Positions 1-9,077 of a stretch of DNA of 64,000 bases are shown here, one piece after another. Position 1 is the first letter of the stretch. Every line of letters begins with the position of its first letter. The notes under the pieces were generated by a model, which saw only the letters and a list, made by a program, of their open reading frames with translations, had not been told where the DNA came from and ran no database searches. The position numbers were made by a program, and so were the translations under genes. The stretch comes from Bacillota bacterium (GTDB lineage Bacteria > Bacillota > Clostridia > Peptostreptococcales > Anaerovoracaceae), in the NCBI GenBank assembly GCA_017445315.1, contig JAFSUI010000032.1, positions 28,647 to 92,646 of the forward strand, given 5' to 3'.

Positions 1-806
1 ACTATTATCTCATGCATAACCTCGGAGAAGCCAGAACCGGAGTTTTTGACGAGTTTGGAATTTGGGAGTTTGCTAAAGAACTTAAAGAGCAAGGAAAGAT
101 TAAGCATCTAGGCTTTTCATTCCATGATAAGGCAGAGGCGCTAGAGCCCGTACTTCAGGCACATCCGGAAGCCGAGTTTGTTCAGCTTCAGATAAACTAT
201 GCCGATTGGGACGATGCATTTATCCAGTCAAAGCTCTGCTATGAGATGGCCCGTAAATACAATAAGCCTGTAATAGTAATGGAACCCGTAAAGGGAGGAA
301 TGCTTGCAGAACCTCCTGAAGTTGTTACGGATGTCCTAAAGGCAGTAAATCCCGATGCATCAAACGCATCATGGGCGATAAGATTTGCAGCGAGTCTGGA
401 TGGCGTTTCAATGGTACTCTCCGGCATGAGCAATATGGCGCAGATAGAAGATAATATCTCGTTCATGAAGGACTTTGTTCCGCTCAGCGAAGAAGAAAAA
501 GTAGTGATGAAGGATGCCGCAGATGCACTTCACAGCATACCGCTAATCCCATGCACAAAATGCAATTACTGCGCTGAGGTTTGCCCAATGAATATCGGTA
601 TCTCGGGAACATTCTTTGCCGTTAACCATCACAGAGTCTATCAGAATCTCGATGCCGCAAAGGGAAGAGAATCCTGGAACGTAAAGTCGCAGGGCAAGGC
701 CAGGGCCAATGAATGTGTTAAATGCGGTTCTTGCGAAGGCGTCTGCCCGCAGCATATAGAGATTATAAATGAATTGGAAAAAGCTGCTGAACTTTTTGAA
801 TTATAG
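1..806 (+). CDS. Aldo/keto reductase with C-terminal 4Fe-4S ferredoxin domain (5' truncated)
   Basis: The reading frame is open from the window edge, so the N-terminal half of the TIM barrel lies outside; the first in-frame ATG (12) sits in the family-typical 'HNLGEA' segment and is not the true start. The visible part contains the C-terminal half of an NADPH-dependent aldo/keto reductase barrel, then two Cys clusters of the CxxCxxCxxxCP type (CTKCNYCAEVCP and CVKCGSCEGVCP), expected to bind two 4Fe-4S clusters. This architecture is common in anaerobic Firmicutes and suggests a cytoplasmic oxidoreductase that exchanges electrons with ferredoxin-like carriers. The substrate cannot be told from sequence. 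A hairpin follows the stop codon. Confidence 0.85.
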   Translation, partial: YYLMHNLGEARTGVFDEFGIWEFAKELKEQGKIKHLGFSFHDKAEALEPVLQAHPEAEFVQLQINYADWDDAFIQSKLCYEMARKYNKPVIVMEPVKGGMLAEPPEVVTDVLKAVNPDASNASWAIRFAASLDGVSMVLSGMSNMAQIEDNISFMKDFVPLSEEEKVVMKDAADALHSIPLIPCTKCNYCAEVCPMNIGISGTFFAVNHHRVYQNLDAAKGRESWNVKSQGKARANECVKCGSCEGVCPQHIEIINELEKAAELFEL

Positions 807-817
807 TTTTGTATGGG

Positions 818-846
818 AGAGGCTTTCTTATGGAAAGCCTCTTTAG
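818..846 (+). terminator. Probable intrinsic terminator after the aldo/keto reductase
   Basis: A perfect 10-bp stem (AGAGGCTTTC 818-827 pairing with 833-842) with a 5-base loop is followed by only a short T run, so termination may be partial. It lies between the reductase stop and the next start at 857. Confidence 0.55.
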
Positions 847-856
847 GTATTAGGAT

Positions 857-1942
857 ATGTTAGTATTTCCAACAATTACAATTTCGGAAAACACACCATT
901 TATGCGTGGAGAAAGCTACGGAAGACAAGCTTCGCTCCTTATTTCCATGAGCATAGATACGTATAAGTCAAAGCTCGCACGAGCAGGACTATCGTGGGAA
1001 ATAGCGCAGGAAGTAGCCATGCGTCATTTAGACTGGGCATCCGAAAACGAAGGTATGCCCGACATGATTGAAGATATAAGAGGTATCTCGGAAGGCGCAG
1101 GAAGAGATATAAGGGATATAGCTGTTTTAAACTGCGTATATGAGCTTCTGCATTTTCCAAAAGAGTGCACTTCATTTGCGTTAAAGAGAGAGGCGACTAT
1201 GGATTCGCATGTTATTCTCGGCCAAAACTGGGATCAGGATCCGACGATAGGTGCGCAGGCTGTTATCCTGGACATTATAGAAGAAGAGACGGGGAATCAT
1301 ATTTTTGGAATCTCAGAGGCCGGGCAGCTTATCAAGAGCGGTATGTGCGTAAGAAGTGATGGAACTGCTGTCGCAATCGCAGGTAGCAGCATTCTAAGCA
1401 ATTTAGATAAGGTTGGTATAGGTTGTCCAACGACTATCCTAAAACGTAAGGCGCTTTGTCTTGGGAGAATGGAAAGCATTATTAATCTTGTTACGGGTTC
1501 AGCAAGAAGTGTATCCTCCAATATTAATATTGCAACTACTGAGGATGAAGTATATTCTATTGAGCTTCTTCCTGAGGTTGTGGACAGGGAGGATAGACTA
1601 CTAGTTGATCCATATTATATCCTTAAGCCTATGAGCGGTGCTGTTACGCACGATAACGGCATAAGGTCTGTTCCTCAGATAGATATGTATAGGCATGGAC
1701 ATCCTCGTGGAACGCATTTAAAAATTCTCTTTTCCGAGAGAACGGGAAGTATTGATCTAGACTATATAAAAAGATGCCTCTCGGACCACGAGGGGTATCC
1801 GGGAAGCATCTGTTCACACGGCTGTGATGAGAATGACAATTGGCAGACCATCGCATCGGTCATCTATGATCTCGATGCAAAGCGTGCATATATTTCTTGC
1901 GGTGCGCCTTGCCAGAGCGAGTATATTGAATTTGTTTTATAA
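857..1942 (+). CDS. C45-family autoproteolytic acyltransferase/hydrolase (penicillin acyltransferase-like)
   Basis: This 361-residue protein resembles the acyl-CoA:6-aminopenicillanic acid acyltransferase (peptidase C45) family of Ntn hydrolases. The likely N-terminal nucleophile is Cys104 in 'ECTSFAL', followed by the family-typical 'GQNWDQDP' segment (about 118-125). In this family the precursor cleaves itself before the Cys, which then acts on amide bonds. Residues 1-103 would be the small fragment and 104-361 the large one. The natural substrate of bacterial homologues is mostly unknown; acylated amino acids or peptides are possible. There is no signal peptide, so it should be cytoplasmic. 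The gene converges with the ABC permease gene only 7 bp away. Confidence 0.75.
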   Translation: MLVFPTITISENTPFMRGESYGRQASLLISMSIDTYKSKLARAGLSWEIAQEVAMRHLDWASENEGMPDMIEDIRGISEGAGRDIRDIAVLNCVYELLHFPKECTSFALKREATMDSHVILGQNWDQDPTIGAQAVILDIIEEETGNHIFGISEAGQLIKSGMCVRSDGTAVAIAGSSILSNLDKVGIGCPTTILKRKALCLGRMESIINLVTGSARSVSSNINIATTEDEVYSIELLPEVVDREDRLLVDPYYILKPMSGAVTHDNGIRSVPQIDMYRHGHPRGTHLKILFSERTGSIDLDYIKRCLSDHEGYPGSICSHGCDENDNWQTIASVIYDLDAKRAYISCGAPCQSEYIEFVL

Positions 1943-1949
1943 AAACTTA

Positions 1950-3197
1950 TTATTCGTGCCTCAAGGCTTCAATTGGATCAAGGTTTGCAGCCTTCCTCGA
2001 AGGAAGAAGACCAAAGATGATTCCTATAGCCATTGAGAAGACTACGGCTATAATGGTTGCAGGCCAGCTGATTGCAACCGGTGAACCGTTAAGCTGAGAT
2101 ATGAACTCGGCAAGTATGATTCCGATAATAACACCGAGAATACCACCGATGGAGGTGAGGGCAACTGCCTCTGTTAGGAACTGAGCCATTATTGCACTCT
2201 TTGGTGCACCGATGGCTTTTTTTAGTCCTATCTCGCTCGTTCTTTCGGTTACGGATACGAGCATGATATTCATAACGCCGATTCCTCCGACGAGAAGTGA
2301 AATCGCAGCAATCCAGATTAGCATTTGATTGGTGCTTTGGCTGAGCTGCTGAATCTCACGAGCTTGCTCAAGAAGATCTTGCGCCTTGTATGAATACTCT
2401 CCCGATGAAAGGATGGAACTAGCCATTATTTTTTCCGCATCCTTACCGACCTGAGTCATATTATTGGTGCTGTTGGTCCTAAGAATTACATTCTGCGGCT
2501 CGTCGTACTGATAGAGGGAAGGCCAAGCGCTTATCGGAATATAGACTCTTCCTGACTTATCCTGTCTAAAAGTATAATAGTCCTCGATAGATGTAATAGT
2601 AGGTTCAAATGTCTGCTTATCTTTTAGAATTCCTATAACGACAAAGGGTTCGCCTTTGATTTCTACTGTCTTTCCAACGGCTTCAGCGCCCTGGAAGAGG
2701 GATTCGTAGCTGTTTTCATCGAGGAGGCATACCTTATGGAATCCATCGAGATCATGTTGTGAGATGCCGCGTCCCTGTGAGACCGTAAGTCCGGCTGTTG
2801 CGATATAATTGGTGTCTATTCCAAAGATATATCCACCGCTCAGTGAATTGCTTAGGTAATAGACTCCGTCATAATCCTGTCTTCTGCTATATGCTGCAAC
2901 ACTTTCTACATTGTCAATTTTCTTTAAACTGTCATACTGGTCTTGGGTTATCGGTTTTACACTATCGGGTACTCCATCGTAAAACTCATAAGTCCAGTCG
3001 CCCTGCATGAGTTGAACGTTGACATTATTAACACCTGAACCAATCAGGTTCTTCTTTATCTGTTCGTTTGTTCCCTGTATGGTTGAAACGATTGCTATTA
3101 TTGCGGCAATTCCTATGATGATACCAAGCATGGTTAGGATGGATCTCATCTTATGTGAGAATATGCCTCTGAATGATAGTCTTATATTTTCTCTCAT
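1950..3197 (-). CDS. MacB-like ABC transporter permease (FtsX-type)
   Basis: The 415-residue product has the MacB/FtsX layout: an N-terminal membrane segment (about 18-42, in 'SILTMLGIIIGIAAIIAIVS'), a large extracellular MacB-type core domain (about 45-285), then three C-terminal membrane segments (about 290-400) that include the conserved 'RTSEIGLKKAIGA' coupling region. It is the last gene of a minus-strand operon (kinase, adaptor, ATPase, adaptor, permease) and has a strong AAGGAGG site 13 bp after the previous gene. It is expected to pair with the ATPase at 5297-5980 as a tripartite-like exporter for peptides, antibiotics or other envelope substrates. The exact substrate is not visible. 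Confidence 0.88.
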   Translation of the reverse strand: MRENIRLSFRGIFSHKMRSILTMLGIIIGIAAIIAIVSTIQGTNEQIKKNLIGSGVNNVNVQLMQGDWTYEFYDGVPDSVKPITQDQYDSLKKIDNVESVAAYSRRQDYDGVYYLSNSLSGGYIFGIDTNYIATAGLTVSQGRGISQHDLDGFHKVCLLDENSYESLFQGAEAVGKTVEIKGEPFVVIGILKDKQTFEPTITSIEDYYTFRQDKSGRVYIPISAWPSLYQYDEPQNVILRTNSTNNMTQVGKDAEKIMASSILSSGEYSYKAQDLLEQAREIQQLSQSTNQMLIWIAAISLLVGGIGVMNIMLVSVTERTSEIGLKKAIGAPKSAIMAQFLTEAVALTSIGGILGVIIGIILAEFISQLNGSPVAISWPATIIAVVFSMAIGIIFGLLPSRKAANLDPIEALRHE

Positions 3198-3209
3198 CCT
3201 TAACCTCCT

Positions 3210-5294
3210 TTACCAATAGGACATTTCTTCGTTTACCTGGGTCTTTGTACCCTCAAGAGCGCCGTCTCCATAGGGGAAGGCCAGATAATCTTCTAGGGTC
3301 AAACCTTCTAGAATCTGTACGTATTCTCCGTACCAAGTCTTTCCGGTTTTGACATATTGTTTTGCCAGTTTACCATCTACGTCCTTCATTACATATTTGC
3401 CCTGGGTATCGCTTCTTACGTAGGCAGTAGGTATATAAAGTGAATCATCGACTTCGTTTGACTCTAGAGCCATCTGTAGCCAAGATCCCGGGGCTAGGTC
3501 GCCGGCATCCTCAAAATAGGCTAGGAATCCATAGACTGAAGAGTTTGGATTTCCACCATAGTAGAAATAATTGTTGTCCATAGGATACTCATCTATTGAT
3601 GAAATAGTGCCCATATATGTTTCGCCTGTTTCCCAGCTAGATGCGGTTAGAGGCTGACCGATAGCTATCTTATCAAGCATAAGTTCGGTGATGCCGCCTT
3701 GAATAAGTACGCCGCGTCCTGCTTCCACCTTCAGGAATGCAGAACCGTCCTGCGGCATATTGTTCGGATCTCCGACTAGAGTTACGGTACCATCTCTCTT
3801 TGCCCTAACAGTTCCGTCTGCCATCTGCTCTTTATGGATGCTTAGATCAAGTCTTGCTCTTCTCAAAGAGAGGTCCAGGTCCTTGATAAGGCGTTGTTGC
3901 TGGTAAATTGCAGTGGCTAGTTCTACTGCAGTATAGCCTTCCTGATACTCAAACGAATCGTCCGTAATGCCGTTTAAGTCGTCGAGAGAAGCCGTGTCAT
4001 CTTCTAGAGGACGCATTGCTACAGACCAACTGGCATCCGGGTCTTGCTCTGTTAAGAGGCTTGTATAAAGCGTCCAGGATGCAAGAAGTGGACCTGAAGT
4101 TTTGTTTTCGCTTCTTACCTCGATAACAACATAGGTATTAGGTTTTTCCTGCTTGAGTTTGTTCAGGAAGGAACCATAAATTCTTCCGTCTTCGGCAACC
4201 AAGTATCTGAGCGGGTTATATAGCGTGCCCGGGTCAGGAATGACAACGGGAGTCGGCTTTGGCTCCGGTGTCGGATCAGGAGTAGGTGTTGGATCCGGAG
4301 TAGGCGTTGGGTCCGGCGTTGGTGTTGGGTCCGGCGTTGGGGAAGGGGTGTCTTCACCTTCGTCTCCTGAGTTATCTCCTGTGTTATCGCCGGTATTATC
4401 TCCTGCGTTATCGCCGGTGTTGTCGCCGGTATTATCCCCTGTGTTATCGCCTGAGTTATCGCCGGTATTATCTCCTGTGTTATCGCCGGTATTGTCGTCG
4501 GTGTTGTTTTCTGAGTTATCGCCGGTATTGTCGTCGGTGTTGTTTTCTGAGTTATCGCCGGTGTTATCTCCAGTGTTGTTTTCTGAGTTATCGCCGGTAT
4601 TGTCGCCAGTGTTGTTTTCTGAGTTATCGCCTGAGTTATCTCCTGAGTTATCGCCGGTGTTGTCTCCGGTATTGCTGGAAGAACCGCCACCGTTATCGCC
4701 ACCGTTACCGCCACCGCCACCGTTATCGCCACCTTCTTCTTCGTCAGGTTTCAGGATGATGGGGGAGAGGTAATAGTATTCAAGGTCGCCTTTTTCACCA
4801 TCGAGATAATTCCACGCATCTACAACCTTTGTTTTTGCAGGTTTCACAGGAACCGGTTCCGGCTCGGGTTCTGGTTCCGGCATTGGCTGTGGCTCAGGAA
4901 TAGGGGTAGTGTTCTGAAGTTTTCTAAGCTCAGCATAAGCATTATTAAGGTCATTTTCGGCCCTAAGTACAGATAATTCCATGAGCTGGAGGGTAATCTC
5001 CTGGCTCGTCATATCAAAGGTTATTAAGGGGTCTCCTGCTTTTACAGTTTGACCTTCCGAAACATGAATCTCATTAATAATCTGCGTAGTGCTGACATAT
5101 ACGTTCTGGCTATCTGAATCATAGACAATGCCATCGATTGAAACCTGGTCCTCAACCCAGCTCATATTTAAGGATTCCATAGGAATAATTTCTGCAGTAG
5201 CAGTAGTGCTTCTATAAGCTCTTGCCCCAAAGAAGGAGCCAACGAGCAATGCAAGCACGATTATGGGTATCAGTATTTTCTTATATTTCTTCAT
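3210..5294 (-). CDS. HlyD/MacA-type adaptor protein with long GDNT/GDNS repeat insert
   Basis: This 694-residue protein has an N-terminal membrane anchor (about 7-26), a first biotinyl-lipoyl half-motif around residues 71-94 ('EIHVSEGQTVKAGDPLITFD'), a short coiled region, and a second half-motif near residues 510-525 ('AKRDGTVTLVGDPN') followed by an adaptor beta-barrel domain. Between the two halves is a very large low-complexity insert: a Pro/Glu tract (131-150), Gly/Asn-rich sequence (189-207), four-residue GDNT/GDNS/ENNT repeats (about 208-311) and PTPD repeats (317-348). Usual MacA-like adaptors are about 370-420 residues, so the insert accounts for the extra length. It is the second adaptor of the operon, starting 2 bp after the ATPase gene. 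A role as an extracellular spacer through the cell wall is inference. Confidence 0.85.
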   Translation of the reverse strand: MKKYKKILIPIIVLALLVGSFFGARAYRSTTATAEIIPMESLNMSWVEDQVSIDGIVYDSDSQNVYVSTTQIINEIHVSEGQTVKAGDPLITFDMTSQEITLQLMELSVLRAENDLNNAYAELRKLQNTTPIPEPQPMPEPEPEPEPVPVKPAKTKVVDAWNYLDGEKGDLEYYYLSPIILKPDEEEGGDNGGGGGNGGDNGGGSSSNTGDNTGDNSGDNSGDNSENNTGDNTGDNSENNTGDNTGDNSENNTDDNTGDNSENNTDDNTGDNTGDNTGDNSGDNTGDNTGDNTGDNAGDNTGDNTGDNSGDEGEDTPSPTPDPTPTPDPTPTPDPTPTPDPTPEPKPTPVVIPDPGTLYNPLRYLVAEDGRIYGSFLNKLKQEKPNTYVVIEVRSENKTSGPLLASWTLYTSLLTEQDPDASWSVAMRPLEDDTASLDDLNGITDDSFEYQEGYTAVELATAIYQQQRLIKDLDLSLRRARLDLSIHKEQMADGTVRAKRDGTVTLVGDPNNMPQDGSAFLKVEAGRGVLIQGGITELMLDKIAIGQPLTASSWETGETYMGTISSIDEYPMDNNYFYYGGNPNSSVYGFLAYFEDAGDLAPGSWLQMALESNEVDDSLYIPTAYVRSDTQGKYVMKDVDGKLAKQYVKTGKTWYGEYVQILEGLTLEDYLAFPYGDGALEGTKTQVNEEMSYW
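4252..4673 (-). repeat. In-frame tandem repeats encoding GDN(T/S) and PTPD tracts
   Basis: About 310 bp (4362-4673) of imperfect 12-base units, each encoding a four-residue GDNT, GDNS, ENNT or DDNT unit, followed by 12- to 18-base units encoding PTPDPTP (4252-4345). The tract lies wholly inside the adaptor gene and keeps the reading frame. It also creates long spurious open frames on both strands. Near-identical units suggest copy-number change by slippage or recombination. Confidence 0.9.
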
Positions 5295-5296
5295 CG

Positions 5297-5980
5297 CTAT
5301 TCACCTATACCCTTATCGTTAAAAAGTTCTCCGTCTATTATTTTTACCATGCGTCTAGCGTAGGAGGCTACTGTTGCATCATGAGTAATCATGACAATGG
5401 TTGTGCCTTCATCGTTGAGTTTTTGGAAAAGTTCCATGACTTGTTTTCCGCTTGCTTGGTCAAGTGCTCCTGTCGGCTCATCGGCAAGAAGAATGCTTGG
5501 TGAGTTAATCATGGCTCTTGCAATTGCAACGCGCTGCTTTTGTCCACCTGAAAGCTGAGTAGGGAGGAAGGTTGTTCTATCCTCAAGGCCTACACGCTTA
5601 AGTGATTCAAATGCTCTTTCGTTTCTTTCCTGTTTACTAACTCCTGCGTAGATGAGGGGAAGCGCAACATTGTCCAGCGCAGTTTCCTGCGGAAGTAGCT
5701 GAAAGGTCTGAAATACAAAACCTATTTTGTTTAATCTTATATCTGAAAGCTGTTTCTCGCTCAGCACGGATATATCTTCTCCTTCTAGAAGATATGTACC
5801 TGAAGTTGCTCTATCGAGGCAACCGATGATATTCATCAAAGTGGATTTTCCAGATCCACTCGGTCCCATAACGGCAAGGTATTCCTTTTCAGAAACCTTA
5901 AGGTTTACGTTTTTTAGGACGGGAACAGCAAACGCATCCTGGTCATAGGTTTTGCAAATGTCTCTTAAATCAAGTATCAT
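5297..5980 (-). CDS. ABC transporter ATP-binding protein (MacB/LolD-type)
   Basis: The 227-residue ATPase has Walker A GPSGSGKST (39-47), a Q-loop ('FVFQTFQLLP'), the LSGGQKQR signature (143-150), Walker B/D-loop 'ILLADEPTGALD' and the switch His in 'MITHDA'. This is the typical set for the MacB/LolD/FtsE subfamily that works with FtsX-type permeases. Its ATG overlaps the stop of the upstream adaptor by 4 bp (ATGA), and the next adaptor starts 2 bp downstream, so translation is probably coupled. It should power the permease at 1950-3197. Confidence 0.95.
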   Translation of the reverse strand: MILDLRDICKTYDQDAFAVPVLKNVNLKVSEKEYLAVMGPSGSGKSTLMNIIGCLDRATSGTYLLEGEDISVLSEKQLSDIRLNKIGFVFQTFQLLPQETALDNVALPLIYAGVSKQERNERAFESLKRVGLEDRTTFLPTQLSGGQKQRVAIARAMINSPSILLADEPTGALDQASGKQVMELFQKLNDEGTTIVMITHDATVASYARRMVKIIDGELFNDKGIGE

Positions 5981-7095
5981 TCCATAACCTCCGCGGCATC
6001 TATAGCTTTCATTCCTTCGGTTATAGTTTCATCGGGCCAAGTTATCAGGCTGTCCTCTGTGAGGCCATCAAGAATTTGGACTGTGAATGTTTCTTCGTCT
6101 GTTTCGCCAAGTGCTACAATCTTTTTGACTGTTTTTCCGCGTTCCGCTGACCAAACAAAGGGGGCTCCTCCGTTTTCTTCGTAGGAGATGAAGCTCATAT
6201 CAATCCAGATTCCTTCCTTTGTTTTTGCTTCTCCCTGACCGTAATCAGGCTCTATGAATACATGCTGACCGAGCATAAGGCCATCTGTTGCATCAAGGGA
6301 TACATAGAATGGATATGAGGACGCTTTTTCGCCCTGGCTGTCTTCAACAAAATATCCGCCGTTGTTTTCCTGTGCGGGTTCGGTTTCTATATTGGAAATC
6401 TTTCCCGGCCATGTCTGGTTTTCATCGACTCTTGAGCGAATCAGAACTTCCATACCGGGATAAATATTTCCAATTGTTTGCTCGTTAACCTTTCCTTTGA
6501 CGCGGAATTCGCCTGTCTCGGTTACGGCAACTATAGGAAGATCCGAGCCGTTGTTATCACTTCCACCTTCGGGGTTTACAGCCTTAACTACACCGTCAAT
6601 AGTGCTTAAAACCTCTGACTGCTCGATTTCTTGTTTAAAGCGTTCAAGCTCTGCCTGCTTTTGTCTTATCTCAAGCTGCTTTTCGCTGATCTGGAGTTTG
6701 ATTTCCGTGGAACTTCCGGCCGAGCTAAGAACCGCTATATCGTTATTGAGTCCTTCTATGTCAAGATTGATGCTTTCTATACTGTTCTCTGCGCTTCTTA
6801 CATCGTATCTGAACAGGGGAGTTCCTTCTTTAACTTCCTGTCCAACTGTGACATAGATTTCTTCTATCTTTCTTTCGTTATCGCATTTATATCCTTGTGT
6901 TTTCTGCGCTTCAATTACGCCTGCATATCTATCGACTGAATAGCCAAAGTTCATGAGGGAGGATATCTTTTGCATATAAACAGCATCCTCCATGGAGGAA
7001 TTTGAGCCTCCAAATTTCATCCAAGCAAAAACAGCCGCAGCCAGTACGATTGCCACAAGGCATACTGCGAGAATTATCTTTTTTGTTTTGGTCAT
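5977..7095 (-). CDS. HlyD/MacA-type efflux adaptor protein
   Basis: The 372-residue protein has an N-terminal membrane anchor (about 6-25), a biotinyl-lipoyl half-motif ('IEEIYVTVGQEVKEGTPLFRYD'), a coiled-coil hairpin (about 105-160, rich in E/K/Q), the second half-motif ('VLSTIDGVVKAVNPEG') and a C-terminal beta-barrel region. This is the normal adaptor size, in contrast to the 694-residue paralogue two genes downstream. It is the second gene of the operon, after the histidine kinase, with an AGGCGG-type site before its ATG. Two adaptors with one ATPase and one permease may form a hetero-oligomeric adaptor; that is inference. Confidence 0.88.
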   Translation of the reverse strand: MTKTKKIILAVCLVAIVLAAAVFAWMKFGGSNSSMEDAVYMQKISSLMNFGYSVDRYAGVIEAQKTQGYKCDNERKIEEIYVTVGQEVKEGTPLFRYDVRSAENSIESINLDIEGLNNDIAVLSSAGSSTEIKLQISEKQLEIRQKQAELERFKQEIEQSEVLSTIDGVVKAVNPEGGSDNNGSDLPIVAVTETGEFRVKGKVNEQTIGNIYPGMEVLIRSRVDENQTWPGKISNIETEPAQENNGGYFVEDSQGEKASSYPFYVSLDATDGLMLGQHVFIEPDYGQGEAKTKEGIWIDMSFISYEENGGAPFVWSAERGKTVKKIVALGETDEETFTVQILDGLTEDSLITWPDETITEGMKAIDAAEVME

Positions 7096-7147
7096 TACTT
7101 TTCCGCCTTTCTCTTACCCCTTTATATAATTATTATTTATAAACTAT

Positions 7148-9007
7148 TTATTGATTGGCTTTTTTTAGGCTTAGAATAGCCTTGAATAAATCGCCATCGA
7201 TTGCTATTTCAAAGGTTCCGTCCATAAGTGAGGTGAGGTCGCTTGCTATCGCAAGTCCAAGACCGCTACCCTCGGTGTTTCTTGAACTGTCGCCGCGCTT
7301 GAACCTTTCAAGAAGTTCCTGCGAGGAGATATTGAGCTGGTCCCTGGACATATTCTTTACCTCAAGAACCATGGTATCATCTTTTTCAAAAATATCCATA
7401 TATGCTCTAGTACCGCTTAGGGCGTATTTGGTCACATTTGTAAGGATATTTTCAACAACTCGCCAAAGGAGTTTTCCGTCGGCATAGACCATGGTGTTTT
7501 CTGCATGCTTTGTTAGAACAACCTCGATATTGTTTTTGTTGATGCTTTCGTCGAGTTCAGCAAGGGCTTGTTCAATCATGGCATACATATCGAGTTTTAC
7601 GATGGATACGGGGATGTCTCCGCTTGATGCCTTTGCCGCCTCAAATAAATCGTCCGTGAGTTTTTGAAGTCTGTCGGTTTTCTCTGATATTATCCTAACA
7701 TATTCTTCTGCCTGTGGGCTACTTAGACCTTCTTTTTTTAGTAAATCCACGTATGAAATCATGGACGTTAACGGAGTCCTTAAATCATGGGAAACATTGG
7801 ATATGAGCTCGGTTCTGAACCTTTGGCTCTTAAGCTCCTGTTGGATTGCAAGGTCTTGCGCATCAGAAATAGAATTGACTGAGCGTGCAAGCCTACCAAG
7901 CTCACCATCTCCTAGGTCCGGAACCTTGTATGTAAAATTACCCTTTTGAAGTTCGTTTATTCCGGTTCTGACCTTTTCATATTTTCCTATTTGTCTCGGT
8001 ACGATTAAGCAAATAAGAACTATCATGATGATGGCGCCGATTCCGATAAAGATAATCGCGTCATATCCAAAAGACTCTATGACAATAGCAGCTGCGATAA
8101 ACATGATTGCGACAGCTCCTATGAGTGAACCCAGGACCTTTCCCTTTAGGGCAGGGCTCGATGCAGCATTTTTTGCTATGGCATAGATAATTGCACCGGG
8201 TATCGTAGTACGCCAAAAGCTCTTTGCTTTGGTTTTCCTTACGATAGAAAGAAGTGCAACTAAATCAATAGAAGCTATGACAAGTGTTCCGATTATTGCA
8301 AGAACCAGAATGATCCACCTTGGTTCAAATGCATAGTCGAGAGTTCTTATATCATATAGAGTGTAATCCATCCATTCCCTAATGGTCAGGATATTTGGAT
8401 TATTCCCAATCAGGTTTTTGAACATCTCCTCCCCGGAGGGGCTTTTAAAAAGCCATGCCTGGCTCAGAATAAAAGTGAAATATAGCCCAATCGTTGCAAT
8501 TCCGGCAACTATAATATCTATTTCCACAAAGATTCGGTCAAACCAGCTTAAGCTTATAGAGCCGTCCTGTTTATTTTGTCCGGTCTTCATAATTGCAAAG
8601 AGAAGGGCAGGAGGCACAATAAGAAGTGCTATTATTACTATCAGCCAAAGCTTTCCCATGCTCTCTCGGTAGAGGTCATTATTGAATTTGATATCAAAGA
8701 ATTCTTCTTTATACTCGTATTTTGCGAATTCCTCGGAATTCTCCTCTACACCCCCATAAACGTAGTTGTTGTAGAGATAAGAGTCATAAGGAACCTTTTC
8801 TCCCTCATAAGTAAGGTAGGGATAACCATACTTGTTAAGAGACTCAACGCTACTCTTAATGCTCGTAAGCCAGTAGATTCCTGAAAAAACAAGAAAAGCT
8901 ATGGTAATAGCAATAACAAAGATTATACCTGCGGAAACCGTGGTACTTCTTCTTGCGAGGTTTTTATTGGCCAATACGGCCTGGTCCATTTTTTGTTCGT
9001 TCATCAT
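7148..9007 (-). CDS. Membrane-bound sensor histidine kinase
   Basis: This 619-residue kinase has about six membrane segments: near 26-46, 119-139, 162-183, 230-254, and a pair at 292-335. A likely extracellular sensor loop spans 47-117. A HAMP-like region (340-390) leads to the H-box 'SNVSHDLRTPLTS' with phosphoacceptor His407, the N-box around 520-529 and the G-box GSGLGLA (580-586). It is the first gene of the exporter operon, so it probably controls or senses substrate of the transporter. No response regulator gene is adjacent on either side. No Shine-Dalgarno precedes the ATG; an extended -10-like box sits six bases upstream (see 9008-9022). Confidence 0.93.
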   Translation of the reverse strand: MMNEQKMDQAVLANKNLARRSTTVSAGIIFVIAITIAFLVFSGIYWLTSIKSSVESLNKYGYPYLTYEGEKVPYDSYLYNNYVYGGVEENSEEFAKYEYKEEFFDIKFNNDLYRESMGKLWLIVIIALLIVPPALLFAIMKTGQNKQDGSISLSWFDRIFVEIDIIVAGIATIGLYFTFILSQAWLFKSPSGEEMFKNLIGNNPNILTIREWMDYTLYDIRTLDYAFEPRWIILVLAIIGTLVIASIDLVALLSIVRKTKAKSFWRTTIPGAIIYAIAKNAASSPALKGKVLGSLIGAVAIMFIAAAIVIESFGYDAIIFIGIGAIIMIVLICLIVPRQIGKYEKVRTGINELQKGNFTYKVPDLGDGELGRLARSVNSISDAQDLAIQQELKSQRFRTELISNVSHDLRTPLTSMISYVDLLKKEGLSSPQAEEYVRIISEKTDRLQKLTDDLFEAAKASSGDIPVSIVKLDMYAMIEQALAELDESINKNNIEVVLTKHAENTMVYADGKLLWRVVENILTNVTKYALSGTRAYMDIFEKDDTMVLEVKNMSRDQLNISSQELLERFKRGDSSRNTEGSGLGLAIASDLTSLMDGTFEIAIDGDLFKAILSLKKANQ

Positions 9008-9022
9008 GCTTATAATGTATCA
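9008..9022 (-). promoter_or_regulatory. Extended -10 box directly before the kinase ATG (possible leaderless start)
   Basis: Read on the minus strand the sequence is TGA-TACATT followed by six bases and the ATG at 9007. TGnTAnnnT is the extended -10 pattern, which places the transcript start at or within a base or two of the start codon. There is no purine-rich ribosome site. Confidence 0.45.
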
Positions 9023-9077
9023 CATATATATTAAGGAAAAAGAAGTTAAATTCTTATGATTTTCTTACGCAAATAGA

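Noticed and set aside
4163-4773. Long open frames on both strands across the adaptor repeat
   Set aside because: They arise from the 12-base repeat unit, which lacks stops in several frames; the true frame has the lipoyl domains and a ribosome site.
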